Assembly (NCBI RefSeq): GCF_019216885.1
Contig: NZ_JAAQRC020000001.1
Location: 620,001 to 684,000 of the forward strand
Length of the DNA: 64,000 bases
Direction: 5' to 3'
Source: Methylobacterium sp. SyP6R
GTDB lineage: Bacteria > Pseudomonadota > Alphaproteobacteria > Rhizobiales > Beijerinckiaceae
Positions 19,192 through 26,750 of this stretch are shown here, in pieces. Under the pieces are notes generated by a model. The model was given only the letters and a program-made list of their open reading frames with translations. It was not told where the DNA came from and did no database searches. Position 1 is the first letter of the stretch; every line of letters begins with the position of its first letter. The position numbers were made by a program, and so were the translations under genes.

Positions 19192-20358
19192 ATGACCGAT
19201 CGCATCCGCGATTTCCTGCGCGTGCGCCGCGAGCTCGGCCGGGACGAGGGTCCCGTGATGGTGCTCGACCTCGACGTCGTGCGCGACAACTACACCGCCT
19301 TCGCCCGCGCCCTGCCGGACACGCGCGTCTTCTACGCCGTCAAGGCGAACCCGGCCCCCGAGGTGCTGCGGGCGCTCGCCGAGATGGGCTCCTGCTTCGA
19401 CACCGCCTCGGTGGTCGAGATCCAGATGGCGCTTTCCGCCGGTGCCACCGCCGACCGCGTGTCGTTCGGCAACACCATCAAGAAGGAGCGCTGCATCGCC
19501 CGGGCGCTTCAGCTCGGCGTGCGGCTCTTCGCCGTCGACTGCCAGGCCGAGATCGACAAGATCGCCCGCGCCGCCGACGCGGTCAAGGTCGCCCGCGAGG
19601 ACGTGCAGGTGTTCTGCCGCATCCTGTGCGACGGCGCCGGGGCCGAGTGGCCGCTCTCGCGCAAGTTCGGCTGCGTGCCGGAGATGGCGGTGGACGTGCT
19701 CGAGCACGGCACCCGGGCGGGCCTCAACGCCTACGGCGTGTCGTTCCATGTCGGCTCGCAGCAGGGCAACACGGAAGCCTGGGACGGGGCGCTCGCCTCG
19801 GCCGCGGCGATCTTCCGCGAATGCGCCCATCGCAGCATCCATCTCTCGATGGTCAACCTCGGCGGCGGCTTCCCGACCAAGTACCTCAAGGCGGTGCCGG
19901 GCGTGGAATCCTACGGCGACGCGATCTTCCGGGCGCTGACCAAGCATTTCGGCAACCAGCTGCCGGAGACGATCATCGAGCCGGGCCGCGGCATGGTCGG
20001 CAATGCCGGCGTGATCGAGGCCGAGGTGGTGCTGGTCTCGCAGAAGTCCGACGCGGCCGACGAGGTGCGCTGGGTCTATCTCGACATCGGCAAGTTCGGC
20101 GGCCTCGCCGAGACGATGGACGAGTCGATCCGCTACCGCATCGTCACCGAGCACGACGAGGACCGCACGATCCCCTGCGTGCTCGCCGGCCCGACCTGCG
20201 ACTCGGCCGACGTGCTCTACGAGAAGACCCCGTACCCGCTGCCGATCTCGCTGGCGATCGGCGACAAGGTGCTGATCGAGGGCGCGGGCGCCTACACCAC
20301 CACCTATGCGGCGGTGGCGTTCAACGGCTTCCCGCCGCTCCAGTCCTACGTGATCTGA
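19192..20358 (+). CDS. Ornithine/lysine decarboxylase (alanine-racemase fold type)
   Basis: This 388-residue PLP enzyme of the ornithine/DAP/arginine decarboxylase 2 family converts ornithine, and perhaps lysine, to putrescine or cadaverine. The PLP lysine lies in RVFYAVKANPAPEVL. The PLP phosphate-binding Gly-rich segment is NLGGGFPTKY, with EPGRGMVGNAG after it. The active-site Cys of the partner subunit lies in GPTCDSADVLYEK. The ATG at 19192 gives the usual length. A long structured leader precedes it, suggesting polyamine-linked control. A GNAT gene follows in the same direction after a hairpin. Confidence 0.93.
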   Translation: MTDRIRDFLRVRRELGRDEGPVMVLDLDVVRDNYTAFARALPDTRVFYAVKANPAPEVLRALAEMGSCFDTASVVEIQMALSAGATADRVSFGNTIKKERCIARALQLGVRLFAVDCQAEIDKIARAADAVKVAREDVQVFCRILCDGAGAEWPLSRKFGCVPEMAVDVLEHGTRAGLNAYGVSFHVGSQQGNTEAWDGALASAAAIFRECAHRSIHLSMVNLGGGFPTKYLKAVPGVESYGDAIFRALTKHFGNQLPETIIEPGRGMVGNAGVIEAEVVLVSQKSDAADEVRWVYLDIGKFGGLAETMDESIRYRIVTEHDEDRTIPCVLAGPTCDSADVLYEKTPYPLPISLAIGDKVLIEGAGAYTTTYAAVAFNGFPPLQSYVI

Positions 20359-20394
20359 GGGTTCGGCGCCGCGAGGCGCCGGTCCTTCGGAACG

Positions 20395-20432
20395 AAGCGC
20401 CGGGTCGGCCGTTCTCACGGGCCCCGGCGCTT
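20395..20432 (+). terminator. Terminator downstream of ornithine decarboxylase
   Basis: A perfect 10-bp stem (20395-20404 with 20423-20432) is followed by TCGCGCCTTTT. A smaller hairpin (20364-20381) lies just before it. Together they separate the decarboxylase from the downstream GNAT gene. Confidence 0.55.
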
Positions 20433-20538
20433 TCGCGCCTTTTCCAGCCACCGAACAAGTCCCGGACGGCCCGCCGCGTGCGGCAGGTGCGAGGGCTGTC
20501 CTTTGCCCGCTTTCTGTGAGTATCGGGAGGGTACGGCC

Positions 20539-21075
20539 GTGATCCAGATCCGCGACGAGCGCGCCACCGATGTCGCCGCCCGCGAGCACCTGCTCGATGC
20601 CTGCTTCGGCGAGGCCCGCTTCACCAAGACCTGCGAGCGCCTGCGCGAAGGCCGCCTTCCGGCCGACGGCCTTGCCCTCGTCGTCGAGATGGACGGCCGT
20701 CTGGTCGCCACCGTGCGGCTGTGGCACGTCGATGCCGGCGGTATCCCCGCCCTGATGCTCGGCCCGATCGCCGTCGATCCGGCCCTGCACGGGCTCGGCC
20801 TCGGCAACAGGCTGATGCGCGAGGCGCTGGCCCGCGCGGCCTCGCTCGGCCACCGGGCGGTGATCCTGGTCGGGGACGCGCCCTACTACGCCCGCTTCGG
20901 CTTCACCCACGAGCGGGTCGGGACCTTGAGCCTGCCGGGGCCCTACGCGCCGGAGCGGTTCCTCGCCCTCGACCTCGCGCCGGGGGCGCTCGACGGCGCG
21001 ACCGGCATGGTTCGGGCGACCGGGCGGATGGAGCAGAGCGCGCTGCCGGCGGAGACGTACCGCGTCGCCGCCTGA
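20539..21075 (+). CDS. GNAT family N-acetyltransferase (YhbS-like)
   Basis: This 178-residue GNAT protein shows IRDERATDVAAREHLLDACF, LGPIAVDPALHGLGLGNRLM (acetyl-CoA loop) and VILVGDAPYYARFGFTHERV, the pattern of YhbS-like acetyltransferases. The GTG start at 20539 (VIQIRDE) has GGGAGGG upstream; the ATG at 20503 has none. It follows the decarboxylase gene, an association I have seen in related bacteria, so polyamine acetylation is a reasonable but unproven idea. The hairpin between them suggests it also has some independent expression. Confidence 0.85.
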   Translation: MIQIRDERATDVAAREHLLDACFGEARFTKTCERLREGRLPADGLALVVEMDGRLVATVRLWHVDAGGIPALMLGPIAVDPALHGLGLGNRLMREALARAASLGHRAVILVGDAPYYARFGFTHERVGTLSLPGPYAPERFLALDLAPGALDGATGMVRATGRMEQSALPAETYRVAA

Positions 21076-21218
21076 CCGGCGCCAATCGAGGCCGGGGCTG
21101 CCCGGCCTTGCGGCAAGCTGGGGGGAGGGCTGTCGCATCGCAGGTGGATAGTCTTCCCATCGACGAGACCCACCTCTCGGAGCCTGCCCAAGTGATCCGA
21201 CCCAACTGACATCCTCAA

Positions 21219-21360
21219 CGTCATCCCGGGGCCGCGAAAGCGGAACCCGGGATCCGTAACCGCTGACGATGCCGGACAAGACGGGAACGCTATCCGCTTC
21301 TTCCGAATCTTCGGCGGCTATGGATCCCGGGTCCTCGTCTTCGACGAACCCTGGGATCAG
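21219..21360. repeat. Family A intergenic palindromic repeat, copy 2
   Basis: The same inverted arms as copy 1 (GTCATCCCGGGG...CCCGGGATCC) occur here around a spacer clearly related to that of copy 1, containing GATGCCGGACAAGA and TCGGCGGCTATGGATC. Confidence 0.75.
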
Positions 21361-21463
21361 GTTGAGAGCGATCGGATAAGAGTGCGGCAATCTCTCAGTG
21401 CCGGTTCGGGTGGATTTATCTTCCGAAAAAGCGAGAAGGACTGCGGACTCTCCCAACCACCCA

Positions 21464-21582
21464 CCTTATCCTGAGGTGTTAGTCGATCGAAGATCGACTG
21501 ACCTCGAAGGAGGACTCCAGCTGCCGCGGCGATCCCCGGAGCCCTGCTTCGAGGCCCCCTTCTGTCGCACATCAGGATGAGG
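21464..21582. repeat. Family B intergenic palindromic repeat, copy 1
   Basis: CCTTATCCTGAGGTG at one end is inverted at the other (CATCAGGATGAGG). It contains the inner palindrome AGTCGATC-GAA-GATCGACT. Related copies are at 32159-32277 and 51584-51692. Confidence 0.75.
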
Positions 21583-21606
21583 TAAGTGGATGAGATAACC
21601 GCACGA

Positions 21607-21636
21607 TTCCCAAGTATATGTTTCCCAAGTATATGT
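21607..21636. repeat. 15-bp tandem direct repeat, two copies
   Basis: TTCCCAAGTATATGT is present twice head to tail (21607-21621 and 21622-21636) in an AT-rich gap between two palindromic repeats. Confidence 0.7.
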
Positions 21637-21703
21637 TGGAAAAATTTTCAAACGAACTCTCAGAAAGTTCGCTTGCCTTCCTCGACACTGTTGTCACCCT
21701 CCT

Positions 21704-21841
21704 CGTCATTCCGGGGCCGCGTAGCGGAGCCCGGAATCCAGACACTCAGGTGATCCAGAAGAAAGCGGAACGATCTCCGCTCGATCCTGACCCATCCGAG
21801 GTTCTGGATTCCGGGCTCCGCTTTCGCGGCCCCGGAATGAC
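21704..21841. repeat. Family A intergenic palindromic repeat, copy 3 (subtype)
   Basis: The arms read GTCATTCCGGGGCCGCG and its inverse, with GGAATCC cores instead of GGGATCC. The spacer differs from copies 1 and 2, so this looks like a subtype. Confidence 0.75.
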
Positions 21842-21948
21842 CCGGTGGATTTGAGATTGCGAGAGATCGAGCAACCTGATCTCACACGGGGAGGGGGAAA
21901 TCCCTCCACCTCGTCGTCGTCCATCATCGGGCAGCCCCGGCCCCCGGC

Positions 21949-24525
21949 TCACGCCGACCGGCGCAGCGAATAGGTCGGTATCGGCACCTCGGCCGGAACC
22001 CGGTCCTGGGCCACGATCACCTCCGGCACGCCGGCGGCCTCGGCGGTGTCGAACAGGCCGACGAGGCGCGGGTCGTCGGCTTCGGCGTTCGAGGCGATCA
22101 CCACCGCGTCCATCCAGGCCGAGACCGCGCTCACCAGCGGCCGGGTCTCGGCGGAGAAGCCGTCGCCGAGGCAGGCGATCACCCAATCATAGGCCTCGCC
22201 GAGGGCGTCGAAGGTGAGCCCGAGGGCGTCGCGTCCGGCGACAAGAGCCTCGGCCCCGCCGCGGCCGCGCTCGATCAGGTTCAGGCGCGGGCCCTCGTCG
22301 GGCTGGATCACGGTGGTGAAGTCGGCGCGGCCGGCGACGAGGTCGGCGAGGCCCGGGCGGTCCTCCCGCGGGCTGTCGAGGCGCACCAGGAGGGCGCGGC
22401 CGTGCAGGGCGGCGGCGCGGCCGAGGCTGCGGGCGAGCCCGTCGAGGTCGGTCTCGTCGCCGGCGCCGATGAGGAGCACCCGCCGGCCGCCCCCCGCCGT
22501 CTCGATCGCGTCGAGCCGCGCCACCAGGATGTCGAGGTCGTAGCGGGCCTCGAAGGGCAGCAGGGCGGGCGGAACGGGAGCGGCCGGGAGCGGCGCCGGA
22601 GCCGGTGCGACGACCGGGACCGTTGCGGCAATCGGAGCCGGATCGGCAGGCAGAACCGTCGCGGCGAGGGCCGGCTCTGCGGCCGGGAGCGGCGCGGCCG
22701 GTGTCGCGGCGATGGGGGCGGCGTGCGCCGTCGCGAGGGGCGCCGGCTCGACGGGCGGCGTGAAAGCCGGGGACGCCGCCGGCACGGCAGCCGCGACCGG
22801 ATCGACGCTCGGGCGCAGATCGGCTTCGAGGCCGGTTGCGGGCGTCGCGGACACGTCCGGCTCCGCCATGCGGGCGGCGGAGGCCGCCGCGGGCATGACC
22901 GGAGCGGGCATGACAGGGGCAGGGAAAGGCGCCGCCGCGACGGGGGCCTCCGGCACCGGTTCGGTCTCCGGCCGGCGCACGGGTGGACGGCCGCGGCCGC
23001 GGCCCGGCGGATCGCCGGAGAGCAGCGCCTTGGCGACGATGGCGCCGATGGCGAACAGGAAGGCGATCACCGTGGCGAACAGGACGATCGGCAGTTTCTT
23101 GGGGAAGGACGGCAGGTCGGGCACCACCGCGCGGGAGACCACGCGGGCATCGGCCGGCGCGGCGCTCGCCGCGTCGCGGGCCGCCGCCTCGCGGAAGCGG
23201 CCGAGATAGGATTCGAGCTGTTCGCGCTGGGCCTTCGCCTCGCGCTCGAGCGCGCGCAATTCGACCTCGTCGCCATTCGCCTTGGCGACGATGCCGCGCT
23301 GGGCATCCACCGCCGCCTGCAGGCTCTCGACCCGGCTGCCGGCGATGCGGGCATCGTTCTCGAGGGTGCGCACCGCCCGGTCGGCGGCGGCGCGGATCTG
23401 GGTCTCCAGGCCCTCGAGCTGGGCGCGCAGCTCCTTCATCCGCGGATGCTGGGGCAGCAGGGTCCGGGCCTCCAGCGCCAGCTGCGCCTTGAGGCCGATG
23501 CGCTGCTCGACCAGGCGACGGATCAGCTCGTTGTTGGCGACGTCGGGGATCTCGAAGCCGCGACCGTCCTTCAGCATCTCGCGGATCAGCTTGGCCTTGG
23601 CGCCGGAATCGGCCTGGGCGGCGCGGGCCTGGGTCAGCTGGGTCGAGAGTTCGGCGAGCTGCTGGGCGGCGAGCGGCTGGTTGGCGGTGCCGCCGCTGCC
23701 GATCAGCCCGTTGCGGGCCCGGAACGCCTCGACCTTGCCCTCGGCCTCCGCGACGCGGCTGCGCAGGTTCTCGATATTCGTGCCGAGCCAGGTCGAGGCG
23801 TAGCGGGCGGTGTCGACCTTCACGGCGGCGAGCGAGGACAGGTACAGGTCCGAGATGGTGTTGGCGGCCTTCGCGGCCAGTTCCGGATCCTTTGAGCGGA
23901 ACTCGATCGTCAGGATGCGCGACTTGCCGGCGGGGTAGACCAGCAACCGCTCGAAGTATTTTTCCAGCACCCGGTCGACCGGCTCGCGGTCGAGGGGATT
24001 CTGGGCGAGGCCGAGCATCACCAGCATCTGCTGCAGGCCGCCGACGCCCTTGACCATCGGGTCGAATTCGGGATTGCCGACGAGGCCGAGGCTCTTGATC
24101 GCCTCGCGGGCGATGTCGCGCGACATCACCACCTGGACCTGGCTCGCCACCGCCTGCTCGTCGATCGGCAGGGGCATCTCGCCCCGGTCCTGCTGCAGCC
24201 GCGTCAGCGCGCTGTCGCGGCTCTCGAGCAGGAGCTTGGCCTCCGCGGTGTAGCGCGGCGTCACCACCTGGACGAAGGCGACCGAGAGGCCGAAGGCCGC
24301 GACGGTCGGCAGCAGGATGACGAGCCAGCGCCGCCGCAGCAGGCGGCCGACATCGCTGAGGGTCAGGCCGTCCTCGGGGTCGCGTTCCCGGTCGGGGCTG
24401 GCGACCGTCCTCGCGCTTCTCGGCTCCTCGGAGCCGGAGTCTTTGGGACCCTTGCGGGCCCGGCCGGCGAGGCGGTCGGGCAGCCGGGCCTGCGACCGCT
24501 CGGCGAAGGGGAAGACGCGGGGCAT
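21949..24525 (-). CDS. Exopolysaccharide chain-length/transport protein (GumC/Wzz family)
   Basis: This 858-residue protein has a Wzz-type design. Membrane helix one is at about 68-88, followed by a long periplasmic coiled-coil region and helix two at about 477-502. A Pro/Ala-rich cytosolic linker of about 150 residues follows. The C-terminal domain (about 655-858) resembles the tyrosine autokinase domain of polysaccharide co-polymerases, but the Walker A site is degenerate (LLIGAGDETDLDG instead of GxxGxGKS/T). It should therefore regulate or scaffold rather than phosphorylate. It is divergent from a Wza-like export protein 196 bp away, and a glycosyltransferase and a sugar-phosphate transferase follow. 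Export of an extracellular polysaccharide is the likely role. Confidence 0.88.
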   Translation of the reverse strand: MPRVFPFAERSQARLPDRLAGRARKGPKDSGSEEPRSARTVASPDRERDPEDGLTLSDVGRLLRRRWLVILLPTVAAFGLSVAFVQVVTPRYTAEAKLLLESRDSALTRLQQDRGEMPLPIDEQAVASQVQVVMSRDIAREAIKSLGLVGNPEFDPMVKGVGGLQQMLVMLGLAQNPLDREPVDRVLEKYFERLLVYPAGKSRILTIEFRSKDPELAAKAANTISDLYLSSLAAVKVDTARYASTWLGTNIENLRSRVAEAEGKVEAFRARNGLIGSGGTANQPLAAQQLAELSTQLTQARAAQADSGAKAKLIREMLKDGRGFEIPDVANNELIRRLVEQRIGLKAQLALEARTLLPQHPRMKELRAQLEGLETQIRAAADRAVRTLENDARIAGSRVESLQAAVDAQRGIVAKANGDEVELRALEREAKAQREQLESYLGRFREAAARDAASAAPADARVVSRAVVPDLPSFPKKLPIVLFATVIAFLFAIGAIVAKALLSGDPPGRGRGRPPVRRPETEPVPEAPVAAAPFPAPVMPAPVMPAAASAARMAEPDVSATPATGLEADLRPSVDPVAAAVPAASPAFTPPVEPAPLATAHAAPIAATPAAPLPAAEPALAATVLPADPAPIAATVPVVAPAPAPLPAAPVPPALLPFEARYDLDILVARLDAIETAGGGRRVLLIGAGDETDLDGLARSLGRAAALHGRALLVRLDSPREDRPGLADLVAGRADFTTVIQPDEGPRLNLIERGRGGAEALVAGRDALGLTFDALGEAYDWVIACLGDGFSAETRPLVSAVSAWMDAVVIASNAEADDPRLVGLFDTAEAAGVPEVIVAQDRVPAEVPIPTYSLRRSA

Positions 24526-24721
24526 TGCGGACCGTCGATGAGGAGGCGGGGATTGGCCCGGACCGGGCCTTGCCGTCAGCAGACGCGATTAAGGTTGCCG
24601 CGCGGTTAAGACCGGATTCCTCTTGCGCCGTCCCGATCGCGGTCCGGGTGAGACTTCATTAACCACGACACCCTAGGCCTGGGGACAACATCTCCGACAC
24701 GACTTGGACTGGCCGGAAGCG

Positions 24722-25294
24722 ATGAACCGACGCGCCCTTCTCACAGGCTTGGCGACCACGCTCGCGCTCGGCGGCTGCCTGCGGCCCGAGTACCGCACCG
24801 CGCTCCTCGACGAGACCGGCACCGGCGGGATCGGCGCGTCGTACTCGCTCGCCTCCGGCGACCGGCTGCGGGTGATCGTGTTCGGCCAGGACAACCTCTC
24901 GAACATCTACGCGGTGGACGGGGCCGGGCGCATCGCCATGCCGCTGATCGGCCCGATCAAGGTCGCCGGCGGCTCGACCGCCCAGGCCGCCCGCGCCATC
25001 GAGGCGCGCCTGCGCGACGGCTTCGTGCGCGAGCCCCACGTCACGGTCGAGGTCGAGGTCTACCGGCCGTTCTTCATCCTGGGCGAGGTCACCACCTCGG
25101 GCCAGTATCCCTTCGTGAGCGGCATGACGGTCGAGACCGCGGTGGCGATCGCGGCGGGCTTCGGCCCCCGCGCCGCCCGCGACTACGCCGTGCTCACCCG
25201 CGAGGGACCGACCGGCCTCGTCTCCGGCATCGTCCCGATGACCTATCCGGTCCGCCCCGGCGACACGATCGTGGTCAAGGAGCGGTGGTTCTGA
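24722..25294 (+). CDS. Polysaccharide export lipoprotein (Wza-like)
   Basis: This 190-residue protein starts with a lipoprotein signal (MNRRALLTGLATTLALGGC, Cys at 19). It then has the polysaccharide-export domain (YSLASGDRLRVIVFGQDNLS; VDGAGRIAMPLIGPIKVAG) and one SLBB-like segment (RPFFILGEVTTSGQYPFVSG). It forms, or contributes to, the outer-membrane channel for exopolysaccharide. It is much shorter than E. coli Wza, as usual for the short alphaproteobacterial type. The ATG at 24722 keeps the lipobox at the N-terminus. It is divergent from the GumC-like gene and upstream of the glycosyltransferase. Confidence 0.9.
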   Translation: MNRRALLTGLATTLALGGCLRPEYRTALLDETGTGGIGASYSLASGDRLRVIVFGQDNLSNIYAVDGAGRIAMPLIGPIKVAGGSTAQAARAIEARLRDGFVREPHVTVEVEVYRPFFILGEVTTSGQYPFVSGMTVETAVAIAAGFGPRAARDYAVLTREGPTGLVSGIVPMTYPVRPGDTIVVKERWF

Positions 25295-25467
25295 CCGCAT
25301 TGCGCAAACCCTTCGACTTGCGCTGACCGTCGATTAACCACGCCCTCATCCATCGCTCTCCGGACTGGACTTCCCTCCCGCCGCTTAACCGCCCGGCCAC
25401 GGCCTTGGGGCGAGATACCGGCAGCCGCCCGCCGCGGCGCCGTCATCCGCTCAGAGGATTCAAGCCC

Positions 25468-26649
25468 GTGGCCGCCACCCCCCTCCGCCTCGCCGCCGAT
25501 CCCCCGCCGCCGGAGCCCGTGTCCGCCCCGCGCGAGCGGATCCTGCACGTCTTCCGCGCCCCGGTCGGCGGCCTGTTCCGTCACGTCCTCGACGTCGCAC
25601 GGCTGCAAGCCGAGGCCGGCCACGCCGTCGGCCTGTTCTGCGATGCGAGCACCGGAGGCGCCCGGGCGGAGGCGGTCCTCGCCGAGCTGGCGCCGCATCT
25701 CGCGCTGGGCATCACCCGGCTGCCGATGCGCCGCAACCCGCATCCGAGCGACCTCGCCGCCCTGGCGGCGCTCTCCCGCCTAGTGACCCGGCTCGCGCCC
25801 ACCGTCCTGCACGGTCACGGCTCCAAGGGCGGCCTGTTCGCCCGCCTGGCGCCGGCCGGCGGCAGCGCGCGTCCGGTGCGGGCCTACACGCCGCATGGCG
25901 GCAGCTTCAACTACCGCCCGGGCTCGCCGCTCCACCGCCTCTACATGCTGGCGGAAGGTATGCTCACCCGGCGCACCGACGTGTTCCTGTTCGAGAGCGA
26001 CTACATCGCCGGGCGCTACCGGGCCTATGTCGGCCCGACCGACCGGCTGGTGCGGGTGGTGCACAACGGCATCTCGCCGGCCGAGTTCGCCCCGATCGTC
26101 TTGGGTCCGGCCCCGCTCGACCTCGTCTATATCGGCGAATTGCGCGAGGCGAAGGGCGTGCCGGTGCTGTTCGAGGCGCTGGCGCGCCTGCGCCGGGAGC
26201 TGGGGCGGCGCCTGACCCTGCTGGTGGTCGGCTCGGGGCCCGACGAGGTCGCTTTGCGCAACCGCGTCGCCGCGCTGGGCCTCGCCGAGGACGTGCTGTT
26301 CGAGCCGCCGCAGCCGATCCGGGCCGCGTTGAGCCGCGCCACCGTGATGGTGGTGCCCTCGCTGGCCGAGTCGCTGCCCTACGTGATCCTGGAGGCGGCG
26401 GCCGCCGCCCAGCCCCTCGTCTCGACCGATGTCGGCGGTATCCCGGAGATCTTCGGGCCCGCCGCGCCCGCTCTGGTGCCGCCGGGCGATGCCGCCGCCC
26501 TCAGCACGGCGATCCTGCGCAAGGTCGACCAGGATCCGGAGCAGCGCGCCGGCGAGGCGGCGGCGCTCAGCGCCTTCGTCCGCTGCCGCTTCTCGATGAG
26601 CCGGATGGCGGAGGACGGGCTCGCCGGCTACGCCGCCGCGCGGGGCTGA
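25468..26649 (+). CDS. Glycosyltransferase family 4 protein
   Basis: This 393-residue GT-B fold glycosyltransferase has an N-terminal acceptor domain (FRAPVGGLFRHVLDVARLQA) and a C-terminal GT1/GT4 donor domain. The latter includes VYIGELREAKGVPVLFEALA and the EX7E-like stretch PSLAESLPYVILEAAAAAQP, then STDVGGIPEI. It would add a sugar from an NDP-sugar to the polyprenyl-linked repeat unit on the cytosolic face. The GTG start at 25468 has AGAGGA upstream; a TTG 21 codons earlier is less likely. It lies between the Wza-like gene and the sugar-phosphate transferase, in one direction. Confidence 0.9.
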   Translation: MAATPLRLAADPPPPEPVSAPRERILHVFRAPVGGLFRHVLDVARLQAEAGHAVGLFCDASTGGARAEAVLAELAPHLALGITRLPMRRNPHPSDLAALAALSRLVTRLAPTVLHGHGSKGGLFARLAPAGGSARPVRAYTPHGGSFNYRPGSPLHRLYMLAEGMLTRRTDVFLFESDYIAGRYRAYVGPTDRLVRVVHNGISPAEFAPIVLGPAPLDLVYIGELREAKGVPVLFEALARLRRELGRRLTLLVVGSGPDEVALRNRVAALGLAEDVLFEPPQPIRAALSRATVMVVPSLAESLPYVILEAAAAAQPLVSTDVGGIPEIFGPAAPALVPPGDAAALSTAILRKVDQDPEQRAGEAAALSAFVRCRFSMSRMAEDGLAGYAAARG

Positions 26650-26750
26650 CCCGCCGTCCCGGTCCCGCCGATTTTCCACAAACCCGTCATGGTCCTTTTA
26701 AGCCTTCGCTCAGGGCTTGGCGGCAGGATACCGATCCTAACCCCCGGTCG

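Noticed and set aside
18700..21456. 918-residue minus-strand ORF across odc and its GNAT neighbour
   Set aside because: It is opposite two genes with intact motifs and has no coding signature of its own.
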